DNA of 64,000 bases from Limosilactobacillus mucosae DSM 13345 (GCF_001436025.1 NZ_AZEQ01000002.1:121434-185433), one strand, 5' to 3'. Counted from the stretch's first letter, positions 18,591-30,081 are shown. Notes: generated by a model from the letters alone, not told the origin. Numbers and translations: made by a program.

Positions 18591-21500
18591 TTGATTGACG
18601 TCAATAAATTTGAAAGCATGCAGATCGGTCTGGCCTCACCACAAAAGATCCGCAGCTGGTCGTACGGGGAAGTTAAAAAGCCGGAAACGATCAACTACCG
18701 GACGCTGAAGCCGGAAAAAGACGGTCTGTTTGACGAACGAATCTTTGGTCCAACCAAGGATTACGAATGTGCTTGTGGCAAATACAAGCGGATTCGTTTC
18801 AAGGGCCGCGTTTGTGACCGCTGTGGAGTTGAGGTTACCAGCTCTAAGGTACGTCGCGAACGGATGGGGCACATTGAGCTGGCCGCCCCTGTTTCTCACA
18901 TTTGGTACTTCAAGGGTATCCCTAGTCGAATGGGCCTGGTCTTGGACATGAGCCCACGTGCCCTGGAAGAAGTTATCTACTTTGCTTCTTACGTTGTTTT
19001 AGATGCCGGTGATACGCCACTGGAAAAGAAACAATTGCTCTCTGAAGCGGAATATCGTGAAAAGAAGGAAGAATACGACGATCGTTTTACTGCTGAAATG
19101 GGTGCTGAAGCCATTCAAAAACTGTTGGCTGACGTTGACCTGGAAAAGGAAGCAACCGAATTAAAAGCCGTCTTGAAAGAAGCTACTGGCCAAAAGCGGA
19201 CGCGCGCCGTTCGTCGTTTGGACATTCTGGAAGCCTTCTTAAAGTCTGGCAACAAGCCAGAATGGATGGTTATGGACGTTATTCCAGTTATGCCACCTGA
19301 TTTGCGGCCAATGGTACAACTGGAAGGTGGCCGTTTTGCAACTTCTGATTTGAATGATCTGTACCGGCGGGTTATCAACCGTAACAATCGTCTGAAGCGG
19401 CTGTTGGAATTGAACGCGCCTGGCATCATTGTTCAAAACGAAAAACGGATGCTGCAGGAAGCCGTTGATGCCCTGATCGATAACGGTCGTCGTGGTCGTC
19501 CGGTTGCTGGTCCTGGTAACCGTCCATTGAAGTCGCTGTCGCACCTGCTGAAAGGTAAGCAAGGGCGTTTCCGTCAAAACCTGCTGGGTAAGCGTGTTGA
19601 CTACTCTGGTCGTTCAGTTATCGATGTTGGTCCTAACCTGAAGATGAACCAGATGGGGCTGCCGGTACCAATGGCAATGGAACTGTTCAAGCCATTTATC
19701 ATGCATGAATTGACCAAGCGGGGCCTGGCTACCAACGTCAAGGCTGCTAAACGCTTGATCGATAAGCGTGACAACAAGGTCTTCGATGTCTTGGAAGACG
19801 TTATCAGTGAACACCCAGTTCTGCTTAACCGGGCACCTACTCTGCACCGTTTGGGTATTCAAGCCTTTGAACCGGTATTGGTATCTGGTAAGGCAATGCG
19901 GTTGCACCCACTGGTTTGTGCTGCCTACAACGCCGACTTTGACGGTGACCAAATGGCTATTCACGTTCCGCTGTCTGATGAGGCACAAGCTGAAGCCCGT
20001 CTGCTGATGCTTGCTGCTCACCATATCCTGTCGCCTCGTGACGGTGAACCAATCGTGGCACCTTCTCAAGATATGGTTATCGGTAACTACTACATGACGA
20101 CCGAAGATAAGGCTCGTGAAGGCGAAGGCATGATCTTCAAGGATGCAAATGAAGCCTACATGGCCTACAAGGATGGCTTTGTTGCCCTGCAGACGCGGGT
20201 TGGGGTTCAGGTTTCTTCAATGCCAAAGAAGCCATTTACTGATGAACAGCGCAATCAGATCATGGTTACCAGTGTTGGTAAGCTGATCTTCAACGGCATC
20301 ATGCCAGAAGACTACTACTACATCAATGAGCCAACCAATGACAATCTGCTGAATGGTGTTCCTGACAAGTACTTCTTGGATAAGGGTGAAGATATTCACG
20401 CCTACTTGGAAAATGCACCATTGGTTCCGCCATTTAAGAAGGGCTTCTTGTCCGATATCATTGCCGAAGTCTACAAGAAGTACAAGGTTACCAAGACCTC
20501 GCAATTCCTTGACCGCATCAAGGATCTGGGTTACTACGAATCCACGATTTCTGGTGTTACCGTGGGGATTGCCGATATTACCGACTTGAAGGAAAAGCCG
20601 GCAATCATCGAAAATGCTCATAAGCAGGTTGCTTTGGTTACCAAGCAGTTCCGTCGTGGTCTGATTACTGATGATGAACGTTATGAACGAGTTATCGGCA
20701 TTTGGAATGATGCTAAAGATGAAGTTCAAAACAAGCTGATTGAACACATGGATATTCACAACCCAATCAACATGATGTCTGACTCGGGTGCTCGTGGTAA
20801 CATCTCCAACTTTACTCAGCTGGCCGGGATGCGTGGTCTGATGGCCGCTCCTAACGGTAAGATCATGGAACTGCCAGTCCTTTCAAACTTCCGTGAAGGT
20901 CTTTCAGTTCTGGAAATGTTCTTGTCATCTCACGGCGCTCGTAAAGGTATGACTGATACGGCCCTTAAGACTGCCAACTCAGGTTACTTGACTCGTCGTC
21001 TGGTTGATGTTGCCCAAGACGTGGTCGTTCGTGAAAAAGACTGTGGTACTGATCGCGGTCTGGATGTTGCCGCAATTACTGAAGGCAATGAAATGATCGA
21101 GCCGCTTTACGATCGGATTCTGGGTCGCTACACGATGAAGTCCGTCTTTGATCCAGAAACTGGCGAGAAGATCTGTGATAAGAACGTCTTGGTTGACGAA
21201 GAGATGGCTCAAAAGATCGTTGATGCTGGAGTTAAGAAGGTAACAATCCGCTCAGCCTTCACTTGCAACACTGAACACGGTGTCTGCGAACGCTGCTACG
21301 GTCGTAACGCTGCTACTGGCGACAAGGTTGAGGCCGGTGAAGCCGTTGGTACGGTTGCTGCTCAATCAATCGGTGAACCAGGTACTCAATTGACGCTGCG
21401 GAACTTCCACACTGGTGGGGTTGCTGGCAACGACGATATCACGCAAGGTCTTCCTCGTGTGCAAGAAATCGTGGAAGCACGGAATCCTAAAGGTAAGGCA

Positions 21501-22229
21501 ACGATTTCTGAAGTTACCGGTGAAGTTCAATCAATCGAAGAAAACCCAGCTGAACGAACCAAAGACGTTACGATTGCTGGTGAGAACGACACGCGGACTT
21601 ACACGCTGCCAATCACGGCTCGTCTTAAGGTTGAAGAAGGCGACTACATTCACCGTGGGATGCAATTGAATGAAGGTTCGATTGATCCTAAGGAACTGAT
21701 CCGCGTTCGCGACGTTCTGTCTACGGAAACCTACCTGTTGGCTGAAGTTCAAAAGGTTTACCGGATGCAGGGTATTGATCTGCTCGACAAGCACGTTGAA
21801 ATCATGATTCGTCAAATGATGCGCAAGGTTCGTGTCATGGATCCTGGTGATACTGATCTTTTGCCAGGTGAATTGATGGATATCAGTCAATTCCGCGATG
21901 CCAACCGTGATACGCTGGTTGCCGGCAACATTCCGGCAACGTCACGTCCGGTTATCTTGGGAATTACTAAGGCTGCCTTGGAGACCAACAGTTTCCTGTC
22001 AGCAGCCTCCTTCCAAGAAACAACTCGTGTCTTGACGGATGCTGCTATTCGTGGCAAGAACGATCCACTGGTTGGTTTGAAGGAAAACGTTATTATCGGG
22101 AAGCTGATTCCTGCTGGTACTGGTATGAGCAACTACCGCAACATCAAGCCAAAAGAAGTTGATGTAGCTGCCGATGCACCAATGAAATCAACCAGCGATA
22201 TCGAAGCCGAAATGAAAAAGCAAAAGTAG
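18591..22229 (+). CDS. rpoC: RNA polymerase subunit beta'
   Basis: Forms the active-site cleft with RpoB. 1212 residues. In order: N-terminal zinc finger [35 protein letters not shown] of the clamp/rudder region, NADFDGDQM with the three magnesium-binding aspartates, the trigger-loop region after [17 protein letters not shown], and the second zinc site (CGTD, C..., CERCYG). It starts with TTG at 18591 behind AAGGAGGA. Co-transcribed with rpoB and closed by a long terminator. Confidence 0.97.
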   Translation: MIDVNKFESMQIGLASPQKIRSWSYGEVKKPETINYRTLKPEKDGLFDERIFGPTKDYECACGKYKRIRFKGRVCDRCGVEVTSSKVRRERMGHIELAAPVSHIWYFKGIPSRMGLVLDMSPRALEEVIYFASYVVLDAGDTPLEKKQLLSEAEYREKKEEYDDRFTAEMGAEAIQKLLADVDLEKEATELKAVLKEATGQKRTRAVRRLDILEAFLKSGNKPEWMVMDVIPVMPPDLRPMVQLEGGRFATSDLNDLYRRVINRNNRLKRLLELNAPGIIVQNEKRMLQEAVDALIDNGRRGRPVAGPGNRPLKSLSHLLKGKQGRFRQNLLGKRVDYSGRSVIDVGPNLKMNQMGLPVPMAMELFKPFIMHELTKRGLATNVKAAKRLIDKRDNKVFDVLEDVISEHPVLLNRAPTLHRLGIQAFEPVLVSGKAMRLHPLVCAAYNADFDGDQMAIHVPLSDEAQAEARLLMLAAHHILSPRDGEPIVAPSQDMVIGNYYMTTEDKAREGEGMIFKDANEAYMAYKDGFVALQTRVGVQVSSMPKKPFTDEQRNQIMVTSVGKLIFNGIMPEDYYYINEPTNDNLLNGVPDKYFLDKGEDIHAYLENAPLVPPFKKGFLSDIIAEVYKKYKVTKTSQFLDRIKDLGYYESTISGVTVGIADITDLKEKPAIIENAHKQVALVTKQFRRGLITDDERYERVIGIWNDAKDEVQNKLIEHMDIHNPINMMSDSGARGNISNFTQLAGMRGLMAAPNGKIMELPVLSNFREGLSVLEMFLSSHGARKGMTDTALKTANSGYLTRRLVDVAQDVVVREKDCGTDRGLDVAAITEGNEMIEPLYDRILGRYTMKSVFDPETGEKICDKNVLVDEEMAQKIVDAGVKKVTIRSAFTCNTEHGVCERCYGRNAATGDKVEAGEAVGTVAAQSIGEPGTQLTLRNFHTGGVAGNDDITQGLPRVQEIVEARNPKGKATISEVTGEVQSIEENPAERTKDVTIAGENDTRTYTLPITARLKVEEGDYIHRGMQLNEGSIDPKELIRVRDVLSTETYLLAEVQKVYRMQGIDLLDKHVEIMIRQMMRKVRVMDPGDTDLLPGELMDISQFRDANRDTLVAGNIPATSRPVILGITKAALETNSFLSAASFQETTRVLTDAAIRGKNDPLVGLKENVIIGKLIPAGTGMSNYRNIKPKEVDVAADAPMKSTSDIEAEMKKQK

Positions 22230-22262
22230 GCTAAAGCTTTTGTGATTAAATAGTGCTATTCG

Positions 22263-22315
22263 TGGGGCCTAGTATTTGGTTTGATTCCAAATGCTGGGCC
22301 CCATTGTTATTTTTG
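22263..22315 (+). terminator. rpoBC terminator
   Basis: A 17-bp stem (22263-22279 with 22287-22303, two G-U) of the form TGGGGCC...GGGCCCCA, then TTGTTATTTTT. The next gene begins only a few bases later. Confidence 0.85.
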
Positions 22316-22325
22316 GGAATTTGCT

Positions 22326-23492
22326 ATGAAAAAATATCGAATTGATTTACCAGCCAAAGCAGTAGAAAATCTAGAGCTGGAGAAAAATACCTCTTTAGTA
22401 TTGATGGTTGACAATAAGACATTGACAATTCGGCCGAGTCGCACTGTTGAAATGCTGCCTCAGATTATGATGCGTTGGTATCTGATCCCCGCGGTGCTGG
22501 CAGCAGTTATCTTTTTCTGCCTTAGCTGGTCCAATCATCATTGGGTTATTTCATTAACTGGTAACTGGTCAATTGGCTTTGCATCACTTTATCTTGGGAC
22601 GTTTAGCGGCGTCGTGGCTTTTGCGACTGCGTTTATCAGACAAAAAAGACATCGCAGTGGGCCAGCGATGGAGCTGCATTGGCGAAATCTGCCGACGCTG
22701 CTGATTGCTTTTGGAACGATTTTGGCAATTTCGATCATGATTGTTTTTTGGCTCGCGGAGAAAATGTTTGCAGGTGCCAGTTTTGACATCTACACTTCAA
22801 CTTTATTCGTCTTTTTATTTGTTACGGCAATCACCTATGGAATGCTTAATCTGGCAATGACGATTTCCGAAGCGATTATTACCAATTCAATGATGATTAT
22901 GATTATTGGTGGAATGCTGTTCTCAATGCTGACCAATTCAAATCGTGACTGGTGGCACTATAATTTCAGCTACTTGGGGACGCAGCAGAATGCTACCTAT
23001 TGGCGATTTAACATTACCTTGATTTTTTCAGCCCTATTGATGGCGACTTTAGTTGATTACTTGTTCTTTAATCTGCAGAAAAAGTATCCTGATCGTGGTG
23101 TTAAGGTCCTGCGAATTCTTCTGTATGCTGAGGCAGCATGTTTAGGCGGGATCGGCTGTTTTCCAAATGATCCGCAATATCACGTCTTGCATGATCGGAT
23201 CTCAATGTGGCTGGTTTATATTATGATTTTGATTATCGGCCTGTTAAGGTGGCTGATGCCAGGGTTGTCCAGACAGTTTTTAAAGATTTCCTATATTATT
23301 GGCGGCATCATGGCACTTGATTGGTTGGTATTTAAAGCTACCAGCTATCTTTCTTTAACTGCCTTTGAACTGTTGGAATTCGGTCTATCGTTTTCGTGGC
23401 TGCTTTTACTTTTTCAAAACCTGGAGTATCTTGCTCGGATTGGTGATCAGATTTTTCCGGTTCGAATCGAAAAAAATGACGATTATCAATAG
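22326..23492 (+). CDS. DUF998-type membrane protein with AbrB-like N-terminus
   Basis: Function unknown. 388 residues in two parts. Residues 1-40 (KYRIDLPAKAVENLELEK, then a short second beta stretch KTLTIRPSR) resemble a SpoVT/AbrB-like swapped-hairpin segment. Residues about 55-380 hold roughly nine hydrophobic segments with the DUF998 hallmarks FSYLGTQQNATYWRFN, a central GGIGCFPND turn and HVLHDR. ATG at 22326 is chosen over codons inside the rpoC terminator; the GGGAAT upstream is a weak ribosome-binding site. No clear promoter separates it from rpoC, so low-level readthrough may express it. Confidence 0.7.
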   Translation: MKKYRIDLPAKAVENLELEKNTSLVLMVDNKTLTIRPSRTVEMLPQIMMRWYLIPAVLAAVIFFCLSWSNHHWVISLTGNWSIGFASLYLGTFSGVVAFATAFIRQKRHRSGPAMELHWRNLPTLLIAFGTILAISIMIVFWLAEKMFAGASFDIYTSTLFVFLFVTAITYGMLNLAMTISEAIITNSMMIMIIGGMLFSMLTNSNRDWWHYNFSYLGTQQNATYWRFNITLIFSALLMATLVDYLFFNLQKKYPDRGVKVLRILLYAEAACLGGIGCFPNDPQYHVLHDRISMWLVYIMILIIGLLRWLMPGLSRQFLKISYIIGGIMALDWLVFKATSYLSLTAFELLEFGLSFSWLLLLFQNLEYLARIGDQIFPVRIEKNDDYQ

Positions 23493-23518
23493 CGACAATG
23501 ATTAGATTCAAAGTTGAT

Positions 23519-24202
23519 CTAGCTCGGTGTTAATATCAGAGTGATAACGATACCGAGGCTTAAGTAGGGAACAAAAGGCAAAGCCTGATACCGAGAATGA
23601 AGGCTTAATATTCCCAGCCCAGCTGCAATTAAAACGGTAGTGGCAACAAATTTTATTGAAGTACAGAGCTGCAGGATAAAGATCAACTCGATATCGCCAA
23701 TGCCGATGCCGTTACTGGTCAAAAAACTCATAATCAATAAACCGACTAAGATGGCAATGGCCGCCGACAAACGCAGCCATTGCCATCTTTGATTTAAAAG
23801 CCAAAATAGACTAAACAGACCAATTAGCCAGATTGGCCAGATCCACTGGGCAAAATAATCGGTTGCTGAACACACCAGCAGGCTGGTTGACAGTATCAAT
23901 AATGCCGTTATGATTTTAGGATCAAGGATAAACAGTTCATACCAAAGCCAGCCATTTATGAGCTGACTAAATGTTGAGTAACAGCCGATAGATGCATGAC
24001 AAAAATGACACCGACCTTTTTGAATCAGCCAGCCGATGACCGGAATCAGCTGCCACCAGGTTAGCTGCTGGTGGCAACTATTACAATAGGATCTTTGGGG
24101 ATCAAACAGTGAGATCTGATTAAGCAGACGCCAGATAATCGTATTGATGAAAGAAGCCAGACAAGCGCCCCAGACAGTAGCCAACAATTTTAAGACAATC
24201 AT
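23519..24202 (-). CDS. comC: Prepilin peptidase (type IV leader peptidase, ComC/PilD family)
   Basis: Membrane aspartyl protease that cuts the leader from ComG-type pseudopilins, a step in DNA uptake. 227 residues with about seven membrane segments. The N-terminal cytoplasmic loop has two CxxC pairs (C40/C43 and C65/C68). The catalytic aspartates are D115 (in SATDYFAQW) and D170 (in GIGIGD), the GxGD protease pattern, both intact. The usual N-methylation part is short, as in other Gram-positive ComC. On the minus strand, behind AAAGGGG, isolated from any comG operon between rpoC and rpsL. Confidence 0.85.
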   Translation of the reverse strand: MIVLKLLATVWGACLASFINTIIWRLLNQISLFDPQRSYCNSCHQQLTWWQLIPVIGWLIQKGRCHFCHASIGCYSTFSQLINGWLWYELFILDPKIITALLILSTSLLVCSATDYFAQWIWPIWLIGLFSLFWLLNQRWQWLRLSAAIAILVGLLIMSFLTSNGIGIGDIELIFILQLCTSIKFVATTVLIAAGLGILSLHSRYQALPFVPYLSLGIVITLILTPS

Positions 24203-24276
24203 TTTAAGTTTCCCCTTTCTAATATTGCTATATGCAAAAAGTTGAATTTAGCACTAAAAGAAAAATCGACTGTCCG

Positions 24277-24305
24277 TTGACATTTTAGAGGATGCATGAT
24301 AGGGT
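24277..24305 (+). promoter_or_regulatory. Promoter of rpsL-rpsG
   Basis: TTGACA (24277-24282), 17 bases, TAGGGT (24300-24305) with extended TG at 24297-24298. The leader of about 150 bases contains a small hairpin at 24336-24359 (TGTCTGTC with GGCAGATGACA). Confidence 0.6.
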
Positions 24306-24465
24306 ATTTAAGGTGCTTTTTTTAGCAACGGATTGTGTCTGTCGTTGGGGCAGATGACATGCGTCGGCGAAGGCACATAAAAGAATAGCATTCGGGGATT
24401 TTTTTATACTCAAAAAAGAATCACCTGGATGTGTGGACTTAAAAACAAGAAAGGGGTATAACTAC

Positions 24466-24879
24466 ATGCCAACCATTAACCAATTGGTACGTAAGGGCCG
24501 TAAGAGCCACAAGGGCAAGTCAAAGTCACCTGCTCTGGGTTACGTTTACAACAGTTTCAAGAAGGAAGAAATCGCTGCACCATCTCCACAAAAGCGTGGG
24601 GTTGCAACTCGTGTCGGTACGATGACGCCTAAGAAGCCTAACTCTGCTTTGCGGAAGTACGCTCGTGTTCGTCTGTCTAACCTGATCGAAGTTACTGCCT
24701 ACATTCCAGGTGTTGGCCACAACCTTCAAGAACACTCAGTTGTTTTGATCCGTGGTGGTCGTGTAAAGGACCTTCCTGGGGTTCGTTACCACATCATCCG
24801 TGGTACTCTTGATACTGCCGGTGTGGAAGGCCGTATGCAAGGTCGTTCCAAGTACGGTGCCAAGAAGCCTAAGAAATAA
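24466..24879 (+). CDS. rpsL: 30S ribosomal protein S12
   Basis: Decoding-centre protein of the small subunit. 137 residues, normal for Firmicutes. The two streptomycin-determining loops read [11 protein letters not shown] and [12 protein letters not shown], both wild-type (sensitive) in form. ATG at 24466 follows AAAGGGG; the 33-base upstream extension of the frame is leader. Starts the short str unit with rpsG. Confidence 0.97.
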   Translation: MPTINQLVRKGRKSHKGKSKSPALGYVYNSFKKEEIAAPSPQKRGVATRVGTMTPKKPNSALRKYARVRLSNLIEVTAYIPGVGHNLQEHSVVLIRGGRVKDLPGVRYHIIRGTLDTAGVEGRMQGRSKYGAKKPKK

Positions 24880-24898
24880 TTAAAGGAGGGGTAAATCA

Positions 24899-25369
24899 AT
24901 GCCACGTAAAGGACATGTTGTAAAGCCAGAAGTATTGCCAGATCCAATTTACAACTCAAAGCTGGTTACTAGTCTGATCAACCACCTGATGATCGACGGT
25001 AAGCGGGGTACTGCTACTAAGATTCTGTACGCTGCTTTTGACCGCATCAAGGAACAAACTGGCAACGATCCAGTAGAAGTTTTCCAACAAGCTATGGACA
25101 ACGTTGAACCAGTTCTGGAAGTTAAGGCACGCCGTATCGGTGGTTCCAACTACCAAGTTCCAATCGAAGTTCGTCCAGAACGTCGAGTAACGCTGGGCCT
25201 GCGTTGGATTGTTCAATACGCTCGTCTTCGTGGTGAACACACCATGGTTGAACGTCTGGCAGGCGAAATCATTGATGCATCCAACAACACTGGTGCTTCA
25301 ATCAAGAAGAAGGAAGATACTCACCGCATGGCCGAAGCCAACCGTGCTTTTGCTCACTACCGGTGGTAA
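24899..25369 (+). CDS. rpsG: 30S ribosomal protein S7
   Basis: Primary 16S rRNA 3'-domain binder that nucleates head assembly. 156 residues, the common length, with the starting PRKGHV and the closing [12 protein letters not shown] at 24899 follows AAAGGAGGGG, 19 bases after rpsL. A strong hairpin separates it from fusA, which is unusual since fusA is normally co-transcribed. Confidence 0.97.
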   Translation: MPRKGHVVKPEVLPDPIYNSKLVTSLINHLMIDGKRGTATKILYAAFDRIKEQTGNDPVEVFQQAMDNVEPVLEVKARRIGGSNYQVPIEVRPERRVTLGLRWIVQYARLRGEHTMVERLAGEIIDASNNTGASIKKKEDTHRMAEANRAFAHYRW

Positions 25370-25414
25370 GCTTCATCAATTGTTGATAGCTGCTTAGCTG
25401 TCGACTATGATGTG

Positions 25415-25455
25415 AGGGGTGACGCAGATATTTAATCGAACGTCACCCCTTTTTC
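25415..25455 (+). terminator. Terminator between rpsG and fusA
   Basis: Perfect 10-bp stem AGGGGTGACG/CGTCACCCCT with a 16-base loop, followed by TTTTT. Confidence 0.8.
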
Positions 25456-25505
25456 TAAAACTAATTTAAATTGATTTTTTTAACTGGAAGGAGAAAACTT
25501 TTAAG

Positions 25506-27590
25506 ATGGCTAACAAACGTGAATACCCTCTTGAAAAGACCCGTAACATTGGGATCATGGCCCACATCGATGCTGGTAAGACCACGGCCACTGAACGGAT
25601 TCTTTACTACACTGGTAAGATTCACAAGATTGGTGAAACCCATGATGGTGCTTCCCAAATGGACTGGATGGATGAAGAAAAGGAACGCGGTATCACGATC
25701 ACGTCCGCTGCCACTACGGCCGTTTGGAAAGACTACCGTATCAACATCATCGACACCCCAGGTCACGTTGACTTCACTGTCGAAGTTGAACGTTCGCTGC
25801 GTGTTCTTGATGGTGCCGTAACGGTTTTGGACGCTCAAGCCGGTGTTGAACCACAAACCGAAACTGTTTGGCGTCAAGCTGACGACTTCGATGTTCCTCG
25901 AATCGTCTTTGCCAACAAGATGGACAAGATGGGTGCCGACTTTGACTACTCTGTTCAAACGATCAAGGACCGTCTGAACGTTACGCCACTGCCAATTCAA
26001 ATGCCAATTGGTGCTGAAGATGACTTCATCGGTGTTATCGACTTGGTTAAGATGGTTGCCTACGTTTATGATGAAGATGCTGAAGGTAAGAACTGGGATA
26101 CTGTTGAAATCCCTGCTGACCTGAAGGACGAAGCTGAATCTCGTCACGATGCACTGTTGGAAACGCTGGCTGACGTTGATGACAACATCATGGAAAAGTA
26201 CCTTGGCGGTGAAGAACTTTCTGTTGAAGAAATCAAAGCTGCTATCCGTAAGGCTACTCTGTCTGAAGAGCTGTTCCCAGTTCTGGCAGGTTCGGCCTAC
26301 AAGGATAAGGGTATCCAAATGATGCTGGACGCTGTTATCGACTACCTGCCATCTCCACTGGATGTTAAGCCATTCGAAGCAACTGATGAAAATGGTGAAA
26401 AGGTTGAATTGACTGCCGGTGACGACAAGCCATTTGCCGCTTTGGCATTTAAGATCGCTACTGACCCATTCGTTGGTCGTTTGACGTTCCTGCGTGTCTA
26501 CACTGGTTCTCTGCAATCAGGTTCCTACGTTCTGAACGCAACCAAGGGCAAGCGTGAACGTGTTGGTCGTCTGCTGCAAATGCACTCCAACCAACAACAC
26601 GAAATTCCAGAAGTGTTCTCTGGGGACATTGCAGCTGCTATCGGTCTGAAGAACACCACCACCGGTGACTCCCTGACTGATCCAGATCACCCATTGCAAC
26701 TGGAATCGATGGACTTCCCAGAACCAGTTATCCAAGTTTCTGTTGAACCTAAGTCTAAGGCTGACCAAGACAAGATGGACAAAGGTCTGCAAAAGCTGGC
26801 TGAAGAAGACCCTACCTTCAAGGCTGAAACTAACCCTGAAACTGGTGAAACTCTGATCGCCGGGATGGGTGAGCTGCACCTGGACATCATCGTTGAACGT
26901 CTGCGTCGTGAATTCCACGCCGAAGTTACTGTTGGTAAGCCACAAGTTTCCTACCGTGAAGCATTTACGACGGCTGCCTCTGCACAAGGTAAGTTCGTTC
27001 GTCAATCCGGTGGTAAGGGTCAATACGGTGACGTTTGGATCGAATTTACGCCGCTTGAAGAAGGTGCCGGTTTCGAATTCGAAGATGCCATTGTCGGTGG
27101 TGTCGTTCCTCGTGAATACATTCCAGCCGTTGAACAAGGTCTGAAGGAAGCTATGCAAAATGGTGTCCTGGCCGGTTACCCACTGGTTGACTTGAAGGCT
27201 AAGCTCTACGATGGTAGCTACCACGAAGTCGACTCTTCTGAAGCCGCATTTAAGGTTGCTGCTTCTCTGGCATTGAAGAACGCTGCTAAGAAGGCTAACC
27301 CAGTTATTCTTGAACCAATCATGAAGGTTGACATTGTTGTTCCTCAAGACAACATGGGTGACGTTATGGGTCAAGTAACTGCTCGTCGTGGTACGATCGA
27401 TGGTATGGAAGAACGTGGCAATGCTCAAGAAATCCACTCCTTCGTTCCACTGTCTGAAATGTTTGGTTACGCAACGGCTCTGCGTTCTGCTACGCAAGGT
27501 CGTGGTACCTTCACGATGACGTTTGATCACTACTCTGCTGTTCCAAAGAGCGTGCAAGAAGACATCATCAAGAAAAACGGCAAAGAATAG
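25506..27590 (+). CDS. fusA: Translation elongation factor G
   Basis: GTPase that drives ribosomal translocation. 694 residues. G1 AHIDAGKT (19-26), G3 DTPGHVDF and G4 NKMD are intact, followed by domains II-V; MVDVIV-type assembly end [10 protein letters not shown] and [12 protein letters not shown] are typical. ATG at 25506 follows GGAAGGAG. No consensus promoter is visible in the 50 bases after the rpsG terminator, so expression may rely on partial readthrough or on an unrecognised promoter. tuf does not follow it. Confidence 0.97.
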   Translation: MANKREYPLEKTRNIGIMAHIDAGKTTATERILYYTGKIHKIGETHDGASQMDWMDEEKERGITITSAATTAVWKDYRINIIDTPGHVDFTVEVERSLRVLDGAVTVLDAQAGVEPQTETVWRQADDFDVPRIVFANKMDKMGADFDYSVQTIKDRLNVTPLPIQMPIGAEDDFIGVIDLVKMVAYVYDEDAEGKNWDTVEIPADLKDEAESRHDALLETLADVDDNIMEKYLGGEELSVEEIKAAIRKATLSEELFPVLAGSAYKDKGIQMMLDAVIDYLPSPLDVKPFEATDENGEKVELTAGDDKPFAALAFKIATDPFVGRLTFLRVYTGSLQSGSYVLNATKGKRERVGRLLQMHSNQQHEIPEVFSGDIAAAIGLKNTTTGDSLTDPDHPLQLESMDFPEPVIQVSVEPKSKADQDKMDKGLQKLAEEDPTFKAETNPETGETLIAGMGELHLDIIVERLRREFHAEVTVGKPQVSYREAFTTAASAQGKFVRQSGGKGQYGDVWIEFTPLEEGAGFEFEDAIVGGVVPREYIPAVEQGLKEAMQNGVLAGYPLVDLKAKLYDGSYHEVDSSEAAFKVAASLALKNAAKKANPVILEPIMKVDIVVPQDNMGDVMGQVTARRGTIDGMEERGNAQEIHSFVPLSEMFGYATALRSATQGRGTFTMTFDHYSAVPKSVQEDIIKKNGKE

Positions 27591-27610
27591 TTAATCTTGT
27601 TCTTTGCTTC

Positions 27611-27645
27611 AAAGCTCGTCTGCTGTTATGCAGGCGAGCTTTTTT
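27611..27645 (+). terminator. fusA terminator
   Basis: 13-bp stem AAAGCTCGTCTGC/GCAGGCGAGCTTT (one G-U) with a six-base loop and T run. Confidence 0.9.
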
Positions 27646-27741
27646 ATTTTCTACTATATAAAAAATAGATCGTACCAGATTTGCATCAGCAAAATTGAAG
27701 ATTGATTTATAAAAAATATTCAGCTTTTTTTGAGAAAAGAC

Positions 27742-27770
27742 TCGACAAGCTTAAAAAGACGTGGGATAAT
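27742..27770 (+). promoter_or_regulatory. Upstream candidate promoter P1 of the S10 operon
   Basis: TCGACA (27742-27747), 17 bases, GATAAT (27765-27770). Weaker than the downstream promoter. Confidence 0.45.
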
Positions 27771-27915
27771 ACTCGGCAGACTGTTGCCATTCAGTCGTTC
27801 ACTGGCTGCCGTTAATTTAAAAACATTTCGACTGATTTTTTTGCGCCGCATCTGCGTCAAAAAATTTTCAGGAATGTTACAAATTAAATCATCAAGAATT
27901 AATTCAAAAAAAACC

Positions 27916-27944
27916 TTGATACGACGGCAATTCTTTAGTATTAT
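27916..27944 (+). promoter_or_regulatory. Promoter P2 of the S10-spc-alpha operon
   Basis: TTGATA (27916-27921), 17 bases, TATTAT (27939-27944). Confidence 0.75.
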
Positions 27945-27949
27945 GGATA

Positions 27950-28105
27950 AGTGCTTGAGCTTAGAAACGGGGATTTTAAAGGCCCCGGGGTTCAGCCAAA
28001 CAGTGAAAGCTGTGATGTGGAAGGTTGCGACACACCCGGCCGCTTTGCCATAGGGCGTGGCGGTAATTTCCACGGAGCTAGTCAAATTTTAAATCTGACG
28101 AAGGA
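27950..28105 (+). promoter_or_regulatory. Structured S10 operon leader
   Basis: About 160 untranslated bases rich in pairing: CGGGG/CCCCG around 27968-27987; an outer stem GTGGAA (28017-28022) with TTCCAC (28068-28073) enclosing CCGCTTTGCC/GGCGTGGCGG (28040-28063). S10 operons in several bacteria are autoregulated by L4 binding such leaders; whether this one binds L4 is inference. The stretch 27646-27915 before it is AT-rich with one weak promoter and no gene I can support. Confidence 0.5.
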
Positions 28106-28114
28106 GGGAATAAA

Positions 28115-28423
<309 letters not shown>

Positions 28424-28459
28424 TTAAAAAATAATAACAAATAAATTGGAGGTGTACTC

Positions 28460-29119
28460 ATGACCAAAGGAATCTTAGGCAAGAAGGTCGGGATGACGCA
28501 AGTTTTCGCTGACAACGGTGAATTGGTTCCAGTTACGGTAATCGACGTAACGCCAAACGTTGTTATGCAAGTTAAGACGGTTGAAAACGACGGCTACAGT
28601 GCTGTTCAACTTGGTTTTGACGACAAGCGCGAAATCTTAAGCAACAAGCCCGAACAAGGTCATGCAGCAAAAGCAAACACGACCCCTAAGCGCTTCATCG
28701 GTGAAATCCGCGACGCTGAACTGGGGGACGACATTAAAGTCGGTGACGAAGTTAAGGCAGACATTTTCGCGGAAGGCGAAACTGTTGATGTAACGGGTAT
28801 CACTAAGGGTCATGGTTACCAAGGTAACATCCACAAGGACGGCCAACGTCGTGGTCCTATGGCTCACGGTTCTCGTTACCACCGTCGTCCAGGTTCGTTG
28901 GGTGCCATCATCAACCACGTATTCAAGGGTAAGGCATTGCCAGGTCGCATGGGTGGCAACACTGTTACCATGCAACACTTGAAGGTTGTAAAGGTTGATC
29001 TGGAAAACAACGTACTGCTGATCAAGGGTAACGTTCCAGGCGCTAACAAGTCCTACGTTACGATTAAGAACTCTGTGAAGGCTAACACTAAGAAGAGCCT
29101 GAGCAAGCAACACAACTAA
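28460..29119 (+). CDS. rplC: 50S ribosomal protein L3
   Basis: Nucleates 50S assembly and reaches toward the peptidyl transferase centre. 219 residues, about ten longer than many L3 because of a lysine-rich C-terminal tail ([13 protein letters not shown]). The central loop [17 protein letters not shown] is fully conserved. ATG at 28460 follows GGAGGTG. Confidence 0.97.
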   Translation: MTKGILGKKVGMTQVFADNGELVPVTVIDVTPNVVMQVKTVENDGYSAVQLGFDDKREILSNKPEQGHAAKANTTPKRFIGEIRDAELGDDIKVGDEVKADIFAEGETVDVTGITKGHGYQGNIHKDGQRRGPMAHGSRYHRRPGSLGAIINHVFKGKALPGRMGGNTVTMQHLKVVKVDLENNVLLIKGNVPGANKSYVTIKNSVKANTKKSLSKQHN

Positions 29120-29141
29120 TCAGAAGGGAGGAAGAAAGTAA

Positions 29142-29765
29142 ATGACAAGCGTTGCATTATTTAAGCAAGACGGTAGCCAAAACGGCACCATCGAATTGAA
29201 CGCAGACATCTTTGGTATTGAACCAAACGAAAACGCTGAATACGAAGCCATCCTGCGTCAACGCGCATCCATGCGTCAAGGTACGCACGCCGTTAAGAAC
29301 CGCTCCGCAGTTCGCGGTGGTGGTAAGAAGCCATGGCGTCAAAAGGGTACGGGTCGTGCTCGTCAAGGCTCCATCCGTGCACCACAATTCCGTGGTGGTG
29401 GTATCGTCTTCGGACCTACTCCACGTTCATACAACTTCAACCTGCCACGCAAGGTTCGTCAACTGGCTATCAAGTCAGCTCTGTCCCAAAAGGTTGCTGA
29501 TGAAAAGTTTGTTGTAGTTGAATCCATCAACTTCGACGCACCAAAGACGAAGGAATTTGCCGGCGTTATGAACAACCTGAAGGTTTCTGAAAAGGTCCTG
29601 GTCGTTGTTTCTGACGAAGACAAGAACGCCGCTCTGTCTGGTCGCAACCTGGTTAACACCACGGTCGTAACTCCAGCTGGCGTTAACATTCTGAACGTCG
29701 TTGACAGTCAAAAGATTGTCATCACGAAGTCAGCCCTTTCTCAAGTAGAGGAGGTGCTCGCATAA
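29142..29765 (+). CDS. rplD: 50S ribosomal protein L4
   Basis: Lines the exit tunnel and is the autogenous regulator of S10 operons in several bacteria. 207 residues. The long tunnel loop [18 protein letters not shown] is intact, with no sign of macrolide-resistance changes. Overlaps rplW by one base (TAATG). Confidence 0.97.
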   Translation: MTSVALFKQDGSQNGTIELNADIFGIEPNENAEYEAILRQRASMRQGTHAVKNRSAVRGGGKKPWRQKGTGRARQGSIRAPQFRGGGIVFGPTPRSYNFNLPRKVRQLAIKSALSQKVADEKFVVVESINFDAPKTKEFAGVMNNLKVSEKVLVVVSDEDKNAALSGRNLVNTTVVTPAGVNILNVVDSQKIVITKSALSQVEEVLA

Positions 29766-30058
29766 TGGAAGCACGCGATATCATTTTGCGCCCAGTTATC
29801 ACTGAAGCATCAACTGCAGTGATGGACGAAAAGCGCTACACGTTTGACGTTGACTTGCGCGCTACTAAGACGCAAGTTAAGAACGCCGTAGAAGAAATCT
29901 TTGACGTTAAGGTCGTTAAGGTTAACATCATGAACCTGAAGGGCAAGAAGAAGCGTCAAGGCCGTTACGTTGGCTACACTAAGCGCCGTCGCAAGGCCAT
30001 CGTTACTCTGTCAGCTGATTCTAAAGAAATCAAGCTGTTCGGTGACGACAACGAATAA
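29765..30058 (+). CDS. rplW: 50S ribosomal protein L23
   Basis: Tunnel-exit protein that docks SRP and trigger factor. 97 residues; starts [13 protein letters not shown] and holds the basic loop [17 protein letters not shown]. Coupled to rplD through the one-base start/stop overlap; its ribosome-binding site GGAGGTG lies inside rplD. Confidence 0.97.
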   Translation: MEARDIILRPVITEASTAVMDEKRYTFDVDLRATKTQVKNAVEEIFDVKVVKVNIMNLKGKKKRQGRYVGYTKRRRKAIVTLSADSKEIKLFGDDNE

Positions 30059-30081
30059 ATTCTAGATAGGAGGAAAACACA

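Noticed and set aside
25461..27557. Two long open frames (351 and 346 codons) on the strand opposite fusA
   Set aside because: They mirror a highly expressed, codon-biased gene, have no ribosome-binding sites or family resemblance, and fusA is certain.
27720..28085. Open frames of about 110-120 codons on both strands across the S10 leader
   Set aside because: No ribosome-binding sites, no protein-like pattern, and they cover the promoters and paired leader RNA.
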